Shown: in pieces, positions 10,523 to 20,559 of the stretch
Layout of the letters: every line of letters starts with the position of its first letter
Numbering within the stretch: the stretch's first letter is position 1
NCBI GenBank assembly: GCA_037176705.1
Contig: CM073891.1
Location: 94,919,827-94,983,826, forward strand
Direction: 5' to 3'
DNA from: Molossus alvarezi
Lineage: Eukaryota; Chordata; Mammalia; Chiroptera; Molossidae
Length of the DNA stretch: 64,000 nucleotides
The notes under the pieces: model-generated
What the model was told of the DNA's origin: nothing
Seen by the model: the letters and a program-made list of their open reading frames with translations, nothing else
Database searches by the model: none
Position numbers and translations under genes: made by a program

Positions 10523-12045
10523 GTGAGTCTGCATCTTCCCTCCTTCCGAGGGGCCTGTCCAGTGACACTCAGTCACCCCTGCCATCTTACAGGCTGACCT
10601 GGGGTAGAAACAACCGGTGGTCTCTTAGTAACAGGATGGGAGTGGCTGAGGAGGTTGAGGGAAGGCGCCAGAGTGGAGGCACCAGAGCCCTTGAGCTAGG
10701 TCTTAAAGAACAGGCAGGCCCCGTGGGCCAGGGTGCATGGAGCAAAGGCTAGTCCACCAGTCAGGTCCCTTGGGTCTGCAGGCAGTGTCAGGAGATGAGA
10801 AAGGGAAAGGAAGTCAGGGTCTGGAGATGAAGACTTTGTGTGCCCTGGCCAGGAGTTATTCCTTGTATTATAAGCAGGAGGAATGTGGCGGATTTTCAGC
10901 AGAAGTGTGACATGGTCAAATCTGGATTTGAAAGTTACTTCTAGTGCAAGGAGGGAGACTGGAAGGAATGGCTGGGGCACGAATGCAAACCAGGTTAGAG
11001 ACGATAGTGGGCAAACCAGGCCCTGCGAGTGGGCTGGGGGAGGGCCAGGTTTCAGAGCACCGGAGGGGCGGGGGGGGGGGGCAGAACCTAAGCACCGTGC
11101 TGCCGGCCTAGATAAGGGCGACAAGAAGGAGTAAATCAGAGGCCGTGGGAGCTCCAGGTGGCTTTGTAGTGTTCAGTATGGCAAGTGAAATAAGACCAAG
11201 CATCACGGATTTGAGTAGTTTGAACCATGGGAGTGTACAAGCATGGAGTCTGTGGAATACAGGTGGGGAGGGTTGAGTCTGCATTCCCACCTAAGGAAGA
11301 GCCGGAGGTGATGGGCCTTCTGAGAGGAGAACCTGTGCTCAGGGTTGCACCCACTTTCCAGGTGGGAGAGGTGTCTGCTATGTCCAGCTGCCCAGGGAGC
11401 TCAGGCAGGCTGAGGGGCCCATGGCTTCAGTGTCAGGAGTCCCTGGGGCTCAGAGCAGGACAGCTGTGGGATGCAGGGTGCTGAGGAGCACATGGTAGGG
11501 TGGGAGTCGGCACCACGCAATGTGTTCTGCCTCTTCACTAAATGATCAAAGGGCAGAGGAGAAACAACAGAAGATGTTGACAGAACAGGTCCAGGGGCAG
11601 TCAGTCTGCGGGGATGGGGAGACATGAGCATGGAGAGAACCTGAGGTGACAGTGAAGGCAGAGAAATGGGGACTCTGAGGTCACTGTGCTGGAGCAAGGC
11701 CCAGCCGAGGTGGGAATGGTGGGGCCTGGGCAGCAAGCACAGGCTTCGTGTGGGATGGGAAACGCCACTTGTCCTCAGAGACACCCAGCAGGGTAAGGGA
11801 GGGTTGAGTCACCCCAGGTGACAGACCGGAAGGGTGGGAGCACATGCAGACAGGCTAGGAGGAGAGGGAAGGGACAGCGGGCGGGCAGGGGACACCTCCT
11901 GTCCAGAGCCTGTCTCCTCCCTCATTAGGATTTGAGTGGGGAGTGAGCTGCGGGTGACTTTCTTAGAGGTTCGTGACCAGGACTTGGGGCCCATATGGCC
12001 TGCTTTTGCTCAAGCTTGCCTTAACCCGGTGTGTCCCTGCTCCAG
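10523..12045 (+). other. SND1: SND1 intron 21 (1523 bp)
   Basis: GT-AG intron. About 10640-11010 reads like a diverged L2 3' region ('ttgagctaggtcttaaagaacaggc', then 'gtgacatggtcaaatctgg'). A poly-G run lies near 11070. No exon is seen. Confidence 0.8.
10640..11010 (+). repeat. Probable L2 fossil
   Basis: The phrase order (a 'gagctaggtcttaaaga' motif, a long gap, then 'gtgacatggtcaaatctggatttgaaag') matches the well-known L2-like arrangement. Diverged. Confidence 0.5.
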
Positions 12046-12249
12046 GAGGATGCTCGAACAGACGCCGTGGACAGTGTGGTGCGGGACATCCAGAACACCC
12101 AGTGCCTGCTCAATGTGGAGCACCTGAGCGCCAGCTGCCCCCACGCCACCCTGCAGTTTGCAGATTCCAAGGGGGACGTGGGGCTGGGCCTGGTGAAGGA
12201 GGGACTTGTCATGGTGGAGGTGCGCAAGGAGAAGCAGTTCCAGAAAGTG
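12046..12249 (+). CDS. SND1: SND1 exon 22 (residues 807-874, C-terminal half of SN5)
   Basis: The largest exon here: 68 codons, phase 0-0. It opens E-D-A-R-T-D-A-V-D and ends [10 protein letters not shown]. It encodes the post-Tudor part of the split SN domain, including N-V-E-H-L-S and [10 protein letters not shown]. Acceptor CTCCAG|GA. The donor GTG|GTACGT is slightly weaker than its neighbours and is followed within 12 bases by an 18-base G-rich run, which could affect splicing. Confidence 0.98.
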
Positions 12250-12259
12250 GTACGTGATG

Positions 12260-12277
12260 CGGGGGGGGGGGGGGGGC
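12260..12277. repeat. Poly-G run beside exon 22 donor
   Basis: Uninterrupted G-rich run, followed by GCGCTGCGGGGGC. It has G-quadruplex potential on the sense RNA immediately downstream of a splice donor. Confidence 0.8.
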
Positions 12278-13444
12278 GCTGCGGGGGCAGGCCCCTAGTG
12301 TCTCCAACTGTCGTCACCAAGGGGACTGGGGACTGCGCCAAGAGCCAGTGAGGAAGCAGGGAACCCACCATCCTGCTGCTCCTGCTGGGGAAAGATAATG
12401 GATTTCGGTTTGTTGGGGTTTTAAAAAAAGCTAATTACATCCCAAATTAATTGGCTGCAGGTTTGGCTGAGAATGCAGCTGCAAAGTAGAGCGGAAAGTT
12501 TCCCTTCGCGTGCACCCCAGGTGACAGGCCAGAAAGCTGTGCCAGGGGTGCCATGGGAAGGGTCAAAGCCTGTCGCTTTCTCGCCCATTCTGACTCCTTG
12601 TCTCTAACATACAACTTCCAAGTGCATACGCAGCTCCTAGCACACAGTGCCACCCGAGCCAGGTGGCAGCGTCACGGGTCCGGAGAGGCTCTGCCTCCAC
12701 ACCCCTCCAGTCTGTTTGCAAAGCCCCCGGGACGTTGAGCTAGACCTGAGAGAACCTTAGAGATCAACCTTTTGAAACCTGAGTCTCCCTTTCATGAGAG
12801 GAGGAGAGCTTGCTGCTCAGGGTGGACTGTGTGAGGCTGGGGGCCCGACACCTCGGAAACTAGGTGTTGACATGACCGGTTCTGGAGACTAGCGACCCCT
12901 TCCACTGAGCACCCTCTTCATCTGAGTTCTCCCAGCCTCTCACTAAGCCACAGCTGAGATCTCATGACACACTAGCCTCGAAGGATGGGCTGGTGGCCAG
13001 CCCATACCCTCTTCAAAGCAAGAAGTGCTTAGAGAGTGGCAGCATCACCCGGCTTGTCCCCACACTCCCTCTGCGAGGCAGGATGAGAGCGGCGTGGTTG
13101 GAACCAGCGCTCTGTCTTCATGTGCCCCTTGCTTTCCCATCTCTCAATCCCTCTTTGCCTTACTTTTCTCCCCACGTGATGGACCAGTGCTTTGTGGCTC
13201 CATGGACTGCTTATACAAGGTGAAAATTTATTTGGAGAAAGATCCCAGTGTGAATTGCTCCTAGACAAGAGAGGCCTGGTTCTAGTGCTCCCCCAGAGAT
13301 CCCCGGTGTCTTGACAATGCTCCGAGGGTTAGCTTAAGTTTCCCTGTAGAACTGGAGGTCTTCGTGTTACCCATGCAGGGCTGCCACGATGTCTCTGGTG
13401 TCTAGGAAAGTTCTTTGCCCAGTCCCTGAGATAAACACCTACTG

Positions 13445-13605
13445 TGTTCATTGATTCGTCTGTTCATTCTTTCAGCAAACATTTATTGAGGGCCTACATA
13501 TCTCAGTGAACAAGAGGCAATATTCCTCCCCTGTGGAGCTTATATTCAAGCATGAGGAGACGAGCAATAAAAATAAATATAATAAGTCAATGAAATAGAA
13601 TGTTA
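13445..13605 (+). repeat. L2 fossil
   Basis: Classic L2-type phrases in order: 'cagcaaacatttattgag', 'cctacata', 'tcagtgaacaagaggcaa', 'gtggagcttatattcaagc'. Located in SND1 intron 22. Confidence 0.75.
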
Positions 13606-13634
13606 GGAGATAACATGCAATGGAAAAGGAGAAA

Positions 13635-13778
13635 ATAGAAGTACAGGGCAAGTACAGTATGATCTCAGTTATATTTAAACTCTAATGAACAGAGTCATGG
13701 ACACATGGAGCAGACTGACAGCTCTCAGAGGGGAGGAGAGCTGGGCACTGGATCAAAGAAGGTGACGGGATTAAGGGG

Positions 13779-13814
<36 letters not shown>

Positions 13815-13920
13815 TCTCTCTCACATGTAGACACAGACAACAGTATGATAATAGCTGGAGGGAAAGGAGGGTGGGGGTAGGTGGAGGTGGACAAACGGGG
13901 GGAAATGGGGATGGAAAGAA
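13635..13920 (+). mobile_element. L1 3'UTR fragment with (TA)n expansion
   Basis: It shares the order of the bat L1 3'UTR seen more completely at 33560-33880: 'gtatgatctcagttatatt', 'ctaatgaacagagtc', 'gacagctctcagaggggagg', then a TA/ATAC repeat at about 13779-13811, 'agacacagacaacagtatg' and G-rich sequence. Confidence 0.7.
13779..13811. repeat. (TA)n / (ATAC) microsatellite
   Basis: Alternating TA with one ATACAT interruption, grown from the 'atatatgcatata' stretch of the L1 3'UTR. Confidence 0.85.
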
Positions 13921-13922
13921 TG

Positions 13923-14033
13923 TCCAGGGCCAGGGACGAACTACAACCGAGGTACATGCCCTTGACTGGAATCGAACCCACAATTCATTGGTCCACGGGC
14001 CGATGTTCTAACCACTGAGCAACCAGCCAGGGC
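13923..14033 (-). mobile_element. Ves SINE fragment (head only, tail lost)
   Basis: Reverse complement of the SINE tRNA head: ends 'aaccactgagcaaccagccagggc' and carries the antisense B box 'ggaatcgaaccc'. The body and A-tail are missing where it abuts the L1 3'UTR. Confidence 0.85.
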
Positions 14034-14041
14034 AGAAGACA

Positions 14042-14241
14042 ATTTTTTTTTTTTTTATCCTCACCTGAGGACATTATTGCCTTTAGCTTTAGATGGAGCT
14101 GGAGGGAGAGAGGGAGGAAGAGAGAGAGAGAAACATCGGAGAAGTGGTTGCCACCCACGTGACCCCAACCGGGCTGGGGACAAACTGCAACTGAGGCACA
14201 TGCCCTTAGCGGGAACCGAACCCGGGACTCTCTGGTCTGTG
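14042..14241 (-). mobile_element. Ves SINE, antisense, 5' truncated
   Basis: A T14 run and 'atcctcacctgaggac' start the antisense tail. The GA-rich body and the antisense B box follow, but the A-box end of the head is missing. On the gene strand, T14 followed by ...CTGAG resembles a 3' splice site, 228 bases before exon 23. Confidence 0.9.
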
Positions 14242-14469
14242 ACGAAGGCAATACTTTTTATCAAAGACTTGAAAGGGCGGGATAGGAGCCGGGTGGATGG
14301 GAGAAGAGGAGGGGCTTCAAGCAGATGGAACAGCCAGTGCAGAGCCAAGAAACGGCAAGACCAGCATGGCCGTGCACTTGACGTGGACCTGACCTGGGCA
14401 TTCTGCAGGTCACTCTGCTGTCCATTTGCGAATCCCTCATCTCAACCACTCCCTTTCTCGTCTCTCCAG

Positions 14470-14514
14470 ATCACAGAATACCTGAATGCCCAGGAGTCAG
14501 CCAAGAGCGCCAGG
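14470..14514 (+). CDS. SND1: SND1 exon 23 (residues 875-889)
   Basis: A 45-base micro-exon, 15 codons, [15 protein letters not shown]. Phase 0-0, so skipping would keep the frame. Acceptor CTCCAG|AT after a C/T-rich tract; donor AGG|GTGAGT. Confidence 0.98.
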
Positions 14515-14627
14515 GTGAGTTTTCACCTCAGGAGCCAGCGGGGGCTGAGAGGGGGCTTGGCCATCCAGGTTCCTGTAGGTCCAATAGGTCCCACCTCCCT
14601 GACAAGCCATTTTCTGTTTTCTCACAG
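14515..14627 (+). other. SND1: SND1 intron 23 (113 bp)
   Basis: The last intron is very short. It has donor GTGAGT and acceptor 'ttttctcacag', preceded by a strong T/C tract. Its size near the lower limit suggests splicing by intron definition. Confidence 0.95.
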
Positions 14628-14693
14628 TTGAACCTGTGGCGCTACGGAGACTTCCGAGCCGACGACGCAGATGAGTTTGGCTACAGCCGCTAA
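14628..14693 (+). CDS. SND1: SND1 terminal coding exon (residues 890-910 and stop)
   Basis: Encodes [21 protein letters not shown] followed by TAA at 14691-14693. This is the exact C terminus expected for vertebrate SND1, with its acidic, aromatic tail. Confidence 0.99.
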   Translation: MNLWRYGDFRADDADEFGYSR

Positions 14694-15240
14694 AGAGGGA
14701 ATCGGGTCCGGCCCCCAGCACCCTTCATGCCAGTATCTCTTCCTCTGCCAGGAGGGTGTTGCAGCTCCAGACCCCAGATCGGGGGCACAGATCGGGTCCA
14801 GCTTTGCTTCAATGTGTGAAAATGTCTTGTAGGGCACCATCTGGCCTGGGGGTGGGGTGCCGGGAGCCTGAGGCTGTCAAGAGACAGGCATTGTCTTCTG
14901 AGATGATGGGCGCTGCCGTCCCAGTCTCTACCAGCTGGTTTCCTGCTTTTATTTGGATGGGGGTTTGTGATTTTTTAAAAATTGTCCTCAAATCAGGAAG
15001 AACCATGAAAGACTTTGTCCTAAAGGAGGGTGTAATCCTGGCACCCAAGGCCAGCTGTCAGCACCCCACTTCTGTCCCAGACTGCCCTTCTTCCCAGCTC
15101 TCTGTCCAGCTGTTGATTATGTGATTTCTCTGATACGTCCATTATCAAATGCCAGCGTGTCCACATCTGCCTCCTCGCCAGCCTTCCCCTTTTCTGTATT
15201 TAAAGCTTTTGAGGCCCAATAAAATCGTACATGCTGTCTG
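14694..15240 (+). other. SND1: SND1 3'UTR
   Basis: Continues from the stop codon to a presumed cleavage site about 15-20 bases after AATAAA at 15218. It contains a T/A-rich patch near 14940-14990 and no recent SINE. The length of about 0.55 kb is inferred from the first good poly(A) signal. Confidence 0.85.
15218..15223 (+). terminator. SND1: SND1 polyadenylation signal AATAAA
   Basis: Canonical AATAAA followed by A, with a T/G-containing downstream element ('tgctgtctgcagcccttattgg') 15-35 bases later. It is the first canonical signal after the stop codon. Confidence 0.9.
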
Positions 15241-15374
15241 CAGCCCTTATTGGTCACGGCGAAGCCCAGAGCCGGGGATCTCAGCAGCCCCAGCCAGGAG
15301 ACCTGGGCACTTGAGTGACTCCCAGGGTTGTCATCCACACGCTTGGCCACAGCCCCAGAAACCTAGCCATGACT

Positions 15375-15620
15375 ACGTCCAGCTTCTTGTGGGTTCCAAG
15401 AAGTCGACAGGAGTATAGATGATGAATTGGTGTGAATCTCCATCTATCCTCACTCCGGGAGACACTGCCCTGCCCCCGGCAGGCAAGCCCAGCCACCATG
15501 TTCTCGCACTTTATTTTCATTCATCATGGAGGCTGCTCATGGAAAAGAAAATGCCTGTCAGTGGGAGCTAGACAGTTCTTCAGTTCCGAGCAGCATCTAG
15601 GGTATGGTGGGCATCACTGA
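15375..15620. repeat. Old local duplication, copy 1
   Basis: Shares collinear blocks with 16695-16955: 'ccaagaagtc.acagga', 'tgtgaatctcc.atc', 'ggcaggcaagccca', 'caccatg', and a late 'gggtgcaagatgcc'-like block. Roughly 70-80% similar by eye. It starts about 150 bp after the SND1 poly(A) site. Confidence 0.7.
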
Positions 15621-16694
15621 CACCTTGGCCAACATGCAGAAGGCTGCAGATCTTCTCTTGACTCATCAGTCTGGACCCGCTGCCATGGCTGCCCTCAAGG
15701 ACCTTAGAGATTGGAGCAGTTTGGCGAGCAGAGCCCAGGACTGTCCAGAGGAAAGGTCAGGCTCAGTCCTGCCTTGTTGAGGGGAATAAGGCGACTTTCC
15801 TTTTCCTGGAAGCAGGAGGAATAGCTAACACCAGACAAGCTGGCACAGTGTGGGTAAGACCGAGGGCCCCTGGTCCCTGCTCAGCTCCCTCCGCAGTGTG
15901 CGTTCTTGGAGAGAGGAGCTGGAGGTCAGGGTGTTCCAGAGGCACCAGGGCCGCCAGCTGAGGATCGCCTGTCTCCAAGTTAGTAACTCGAGCTCTGTGT
16001 GACTTGACAGTGTCCCCCAGGCCTCAAGGTAGAGCTGGTTGTGGAGCTCAAAGACTCCCCGCTAGCCCCGAAGGAGGAGGAAGATCTCAGAGCAGCCACG
16101 TGGTGTGTGGTGAGGAGCCCGTAGTTTTACTCAGAGTGCCAGGGAGAGAAAGTGGGTGTGTGTTTGAGTGTCCAGAGGACCTGCCTGTTCTCCCAAACCC
16201 CCTCGGCCTCATTCAGGTGGCCCGCCCTTCCCAGGCCAGTGCTCTAGTGAAACATGGTGACACCTCTTCCTGGCAGCCCCATTGCCACCCATTCTGATCT
16301 GGGTGAGGCTCCAGCTGTCATGGAAGATTGGTCTTTGGCCTTGGAGACAGTCCCTGGAGGTAGTGGGGCCTGGCTAGCCACCTCTCATTCTTAAACCAGA
16401 GGTCCGAGGCCCCTGAAAATCCTAACTCCTGGCAGTTCTGTCCCCACGTCCACTGTTCAGCCCCAGGGTTCACCTGGAGTTCTTCCCAGGACTCCTGTCT
16501 TTAGGCAAGGAAAAAAGTATGTTTCCATTGTTTGGGGTGTACCCTAGTTAAAGAGAGTGGTGAGAGTGAGGGGAACCAAGAAGGTGGAGAGGGGTGGTGT
16601 TGAGTCGGTGCAGCTCCAGAGACCCCTGGACTCCCCCCTCCTCTAGAAGACTCACGGTTGCTGTCTGCAGCCCATCCGGTGCGTCAGAACAAGT
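15621..16694. other. Intergenic sequence, no gene seen
   Basis: Unique-looking, GC-moderate DNA between the two copies of the local duplication. Open frames are short and unsupported. Confidence 0.7.
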
Positions 16695-16955
16695 GCTGTC
16701 CTCCTCGTACCAGCTCCTTATGGGGCCCAAGAAGTCAGCAGGAAGTGGGTAGTGAATTGTGTGAATCTCCCATCCAGTCCCACTCCCAGAGAAAGTGTCC
16801 TGGCCCCAGCAGGCAAGCCCACTCTCACCATGGCCTCTCATTTCATTTTTACCCATCGTGGAGAAGAGAATGCCCGTCTCACCATTTCTCTACTTCCTGG
16901 TGGGGCCACACAGCGTATTTACTTGAGCACAATTTTCGGGGTGCAAGATGCCATC
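16695..16955. repeat. Old local duplication, copy 2
   Basis: Direct repeat of 15375-15620, offset about 1.32 kb, in the same orientation. Homology decays outside these limits. Confidence 0.7.
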
Positions 16956-17934
16956 CCACTCTTTTGTGAAAGGGTCTGAAGTCATGCCACTGTCTTAACA
17001 GTTGCCGTGGTTACATCTGTGCCACAATAAGCCCTCCGTGGTTCTCCAATTGAAATGATGCCTGAACCTTCCCACTTCTTCCTTCCTTTCTTTCCCTAGG
17101 CTGATGTAGACAAAGATCAGGATATCCACCAGGTCGGTAGGCGCTGCTGCCACTTGTCTGATTTGGGCCCCAGCTCCATGTTTTTCTGCCACATCTGTTG
17201 AGTTCCTAGGTCTGTCCTGGGCGGGGCTGGGGCTGGGGTGAAGTGAGCCTGCCCCCAGGGTGCAGAACAAGGAGGCACTCTGTGCAGATGCGCTGGCAGA
17301 TTTTCTTTGGATCCATAGTGAAGCCAGTTAACATCAGCACTTGCACCCAAAACCTCTCCAGAGGTCCTTTCCCGCAGGAGTTACAGAACATGTCCCTCAG
17401 TGTCAGGATCATCATCTGCTGCACCATCCACGTTCCCAGTTGAACAACAAAATCTCTTGAACACATTACCTGTCCACCAGACACAGATTAAGATTGAGCT
17501 AGCCACCAGCACCGCGATGGGTTCAGTGAGTGCCGAGGTGATGTCTAGTCTGGGTGTGAGGATGCCAAAATATTCATAACAAGCCACGGCAGTGCGCAGT
17601 GCACCCAGACTGAGGCCCTGGCCCAGGGGCTGGGCAGGCGTGGCAGGAGGAGGGCTGAGTTGGGGCTAACAGGTGGCCAGAGAAGAGCACCACGGTTCTG
17701 AGCAGAGCCTCCCGGGAGGAGGCACTGACACCTGAGAGCCCCCCAGTGACCCTCAGCCCCCTCCTCCCTGCCCGCGGACCAGCGGGAAGGCGGGCGCCCA
17801 AGGAAAAGGCTGCGGAGCTGCCTCCACTTTGTTTATTGGTTTGATTATTTCCATGTCCCCGGGAGAGAGTCAATGGGCCCCTTTTCTTGTATTAGCCCAC
17901 GTTGGGAAGTAACAGGGAGGGGCTGGAGAACTGG

Positions 17935-18080
17935 GGCCTCAAGAGTGGTTATTGATGTCCTAATTACAAGGGGATGCTAATTTAATTTGAACCTAATTAC
18001 AGTGCACTACCCTGGGTGGCATGTATTTTAATAATTAACGTCCTTCAGATGCATAGGAGTATAATAATATTTACGCTGGG
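17935..18080. promoter_or_regulatory. AT-rich TAAT-cluster, possible conserved enhancer
   Basis: A 145-bp island with repeated homeodomain-core sites ('cctaattacaag', 'gctaatttaatttgaacctaattacag', 'tttaataattaac') inside GC-rich flanks and free of repeats. No gene is seen. Regulatory function is inference only. Confidence 0.35.
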
Positions 18081-18399
18081 TTGGCCAGCAGCCTGGGGAG
18101 GCTGGCTGGGGGCCCATATACCAGCCCCCGCCCCACCCCCCGGACAGCTTGGCTGTTTGCAGGTGGAGAGGACAGCACTCAAGTCTTCCTTGGCTGGTAT
18201 CTTGTCATCCTTCCCGGGGAACATGCTTGGGCCTCATTCCTACCACTTCTTGACCCAGCTGGCCACTCCGCTCTGGGGCGCCAGGCCGGAACCCTGAAAT
18301 CCATGGTACCTGTAGGATGGGCTCTGGGCAGCAGCTCTCCCCCCACACCGGACCACCTGCCTGACCAGGGCCTTTTCCTGGCTTCGCCTGCCTGCCTGA

Positions 18400-18442
18400 G
18401 CCCATCCTGAGGGGGGGGGCTTTCTTCCGGGGGGTGGGGGGA
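18400..18442 (+). repeat. G-rich runs with quadruplex potential
   Basis: Several G runs of 5-9 bases within about 40 bases ('gagggggggggc', 'ccggggggtggggggag'). Confidence 0.6.
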
Positions 18443-18479
18443 GATGCTCGGGCTTTCGTTTTTTATTGGAAACACTTGG

Positions 18480-18860
18480 AAGGAAAGTAAATTCTGAGAA
18501 GTGTGCAGTCGTAACAGTAACAGCACAGGTTTTCACAAAGTGGACACACCTGTGCAAAAGAGCTACGAGGGTCAAAGAGCAGAACATCACCAGCCTCCGT
18601 GAGCTCCCTCCTGCCACGTCATCCCCGACAGTGGCCATTGATTTCTATCCCAGGAATTGAGTTTCACCTATTCTGTTGCATTTTTGTGGCGTTTTAGGTT
18701 TTCAGTTTTGCCTGGTTTTGGATTCTGCACAGGTGGAGTCTGCAGCGTGTCCTGTGACTGCCTTCTCTCTGCCTGTCTGTGGGGCTCGCCTGTCACATCT
18801 GTTTCAGTCTGCGCTCTCATTTCTGTGCGTCCTGTTGTCCGAATGCACCCCTCAGTGGCT
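18480..18860 (-). mobile_element. Old L1 fragment (antisense)
   Basis: On the + strand it follows the familiar antisense old-L1 order: 'ttttcacaaagtggacacacctgtgcaa', 'gagcagaacatcaccagcc', 'gccattgatttctatccc...', 'gagtttcacctattctg'. Strongly diverged. Confidence 0.55.
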
Positions 18861-19184
18861 GTAAAGAAGTCAGGTGCCCAGCAACCCGCCAGAGCCAGAG
18901 AGCTATGCCAGTCCCTGAAGGACAAATCTCTCGTCCTAAACATACAGCTGGGGCACAGGAGGTGACGCTGTGTGAGAAGAGTAGCAAGATGACAGGTGAC
19001 AGGGCAGTCCCACCCCCCACAAACCCAAACAGTGTGGTTGCCAGCATGACTCCCGTGCCCAGCCTTTCCGAGCTCCTAGAGGTGAGAAAAGGAGCTGTCG
19101 GCAAGTTCCAGAAGCCAAGCAGAAGAACCGGGCTTGTGGATGGGCTGAGGGAACTTCAGTGTCCGGACCAAGAAGCCCCACTAG

Positions 19185-19275
19185 GCCAGTGCTTCTCTGC
19201 ATGTGGCTGGCAGGCCAGTGGCCTGAGAATCAATCACCTGGGACTCTCATTAAAATGCAGTTTCCAGAAATAGTG
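19185..19275. mobile_element. MER5-like half element
   Basis: 'ccagtgcttctctgcatgtgg' TIR-like start, then 'gagaatcaatcacctgggactctcattaaaatgcag'. Confidence 0.6.
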
Positions 19276-19439
19276 CCAGGACTGTACTGGGAGTGGGGGT
19301 GGAGTGGGTTGAGGGAGCTACACCCTCAGCTATCATAGCAGGAAGACAGTGGGTAATGTTGGAAGTTGATAACACAAGAACAGGCCTGTTTAGCAATAAG
19401 ATGGCAACCATCTAAAACGTGGTTAAAAATGGTCACCCA

Positions 19440-19707
19440 GCCCTGGCCAGTTTGGCTCAGCGGTTAGAGCGTCAGCCTGCGGTACAGAGAGACCCGGGTT
19501 CGGTTCCCGCTAAGGGCACATACCTCAGTTGCAGTTTGTCCCCGGCACTGGTTGGTCGTGCGGGTGGCAGCCACTCGATGTGTCCCTTCACACCGATGTT
19601 TCTCTCTCTCTCTCTCTCTTCCTCTCTCTCCCTCCCGCTCTATCTGAACAAAAAAAAAAAAAATGGAAAAATGTCCTCGGGTGATTATTAAAAAAAAAAA
19701 AAAAAAA
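19440..19707 (+). mobile_element. Ves SINE, full length
   Basis: Intact A and B boxes ('tggctcagcggttag', 'gggttcggttcccgc'), long CT body, two A-rich tracts. TSD of the form aaaatggtcacc / aaaaaggtcacc around 19427-19438 and 19703-19714. Confidence 0.95.
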
Positions 19708-19814
19708 GGTCACCTGTAGCTTACAGGGGGTGCAGAGTGCTTTTTAGAGTTTCCTGTGCACTATTTAATTTTTTTCCAATAGGCAAGTGTTTCTATTTTT
19801 TTTTAATATGCATG

Positions 19815-19912
19815 AATCACTTTTCACTCCAGACCTTCTACCTCAGTTCCTGTGGGCCAGCACCTGGGAACCTGCACTTTTAAGCTTTCTAGATGATTCT
19901 GGTGAGGTCTCA
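19815..19912. mobile_element. MER5-like fragment
   Basis: 'gcatgaatcac' start and a 'cctgcacttttaagctttctagatgattctgg' right half, diverged. Confidence 0.5.
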
Positions 19913-20045
19913 AACTCATTTTACAAGATGAAGAAGGGAACAGAGTGACTTGCCCAAGGTCACCAGCTTATCAATGGCAGGCCCCGAAATAGGAAGCAGG
20001 GCCCCTGATCCCAGGCCTGTGAGTTTTGTCTACATCATGGCTTTC
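19913..20045 (-). repeat. MIR SINE (antisense)
   Basis: Reverse of the MIR core: 'attttacaagatgaagaagggaacagagtgacttgcccaaggtcaccagctt', then the unit's typical 'ggcaggccc'. Confidence 0.75.
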
Positions 20046-20329
20046 ACCTGGGTGGGTGACCTCAGTGGGCCTGAGAGGCAGCTGGGCGCCTGCCTCCGCT
20101 GATGGAGGGCAAGGGGCCCTTGCCCAGGTGCAGCGGGGCAACCCCTCCAGCAAGCAGAACACTTCTAGTCACAGCATGCTTGCATGCCCACACTGTGCAG
20201 AGCCACCGCGAGGACTGGCACGTGCAGAATGCCAGCAGCAGCACCTTGAAATCATTAACTCAGAACAGGAATGGGTCAGCCCAAGCCATCCAGAGCCCTC
20301 TGAACATTCAGGCATCTCAAATTTACTGA

Positions 20330-20460
20330 GCTTCTTCCTACTTGTTCAGGTTCCAGTCTAACGGCTGGGATAAAATGAGGAATAAACCCTGGGCTCAAGG
20401 AGCTCACAGTCCATGAGGACTGCAGATACTGGGGATAGGAAAACCTAATTAACGAGCAAA
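20330..20460 (+). repeat. L2/MIR-like fossil
   Basis: 'gggctcaaggagctcacagtccatgagg' phrase typical of L2-family 3' regions. Confidence 0.45.
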
Positions 20461-20559
20461 ATAGGCATGGACAGTGGGATGGCATTAGCTTGTCAAGCTG
20501 ACCGTGCACAGGCTCCATGATCCAGCAGCTCCCTCTGATTCTGTCATCGAGGGCTACTT

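Larger units (their letters stand above)
12250..14469 (+). other. SND1: SND1 intron 22 (2220 bp)
   Basis: GT-AG intron with acceptor TCTCCAG. It starts with a G-run (about 12260-12277) and then contains an L2 piece, an L1 3'UTR piece with a (TA)n microsatellite, and two antisense Ves SINE fragments within 550 bp of the next exon. Confidence 0.85.
1..15240 (+). other. SND1: SND1 gene, 3' part (last seven exons, introns and 3'UTR)
   Basis: SND1 (Tudor-SN, p100) is a multifunctional RNA-binding protein with four staphylococcal-nuclease-like domains and a Tudor domain inserted in a fifth, split one. It acts in transcription co-activation, spliceosome assembly, RNA stability, stress granules and miRNA decay. 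The window contains the exons for residues about 657-910 of the 910-residue human protein, in order and in phase. Exon lengths are 142, 124, 70, 114, 204, 45 and 66 coding bases, giving 254 codons plus stop. All six complete introns begin GT and end AG. Counted from the 3' end of the 24-exon human gene they are exons 18-24. Residue numbers agree with the published Tudor cage positions, which supports the identification strongly. The gene enters from the left edge, and the N-terminal nuclease domains lie outside the window. No frameshift or premature stop is seen. Confidence 0.98.
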
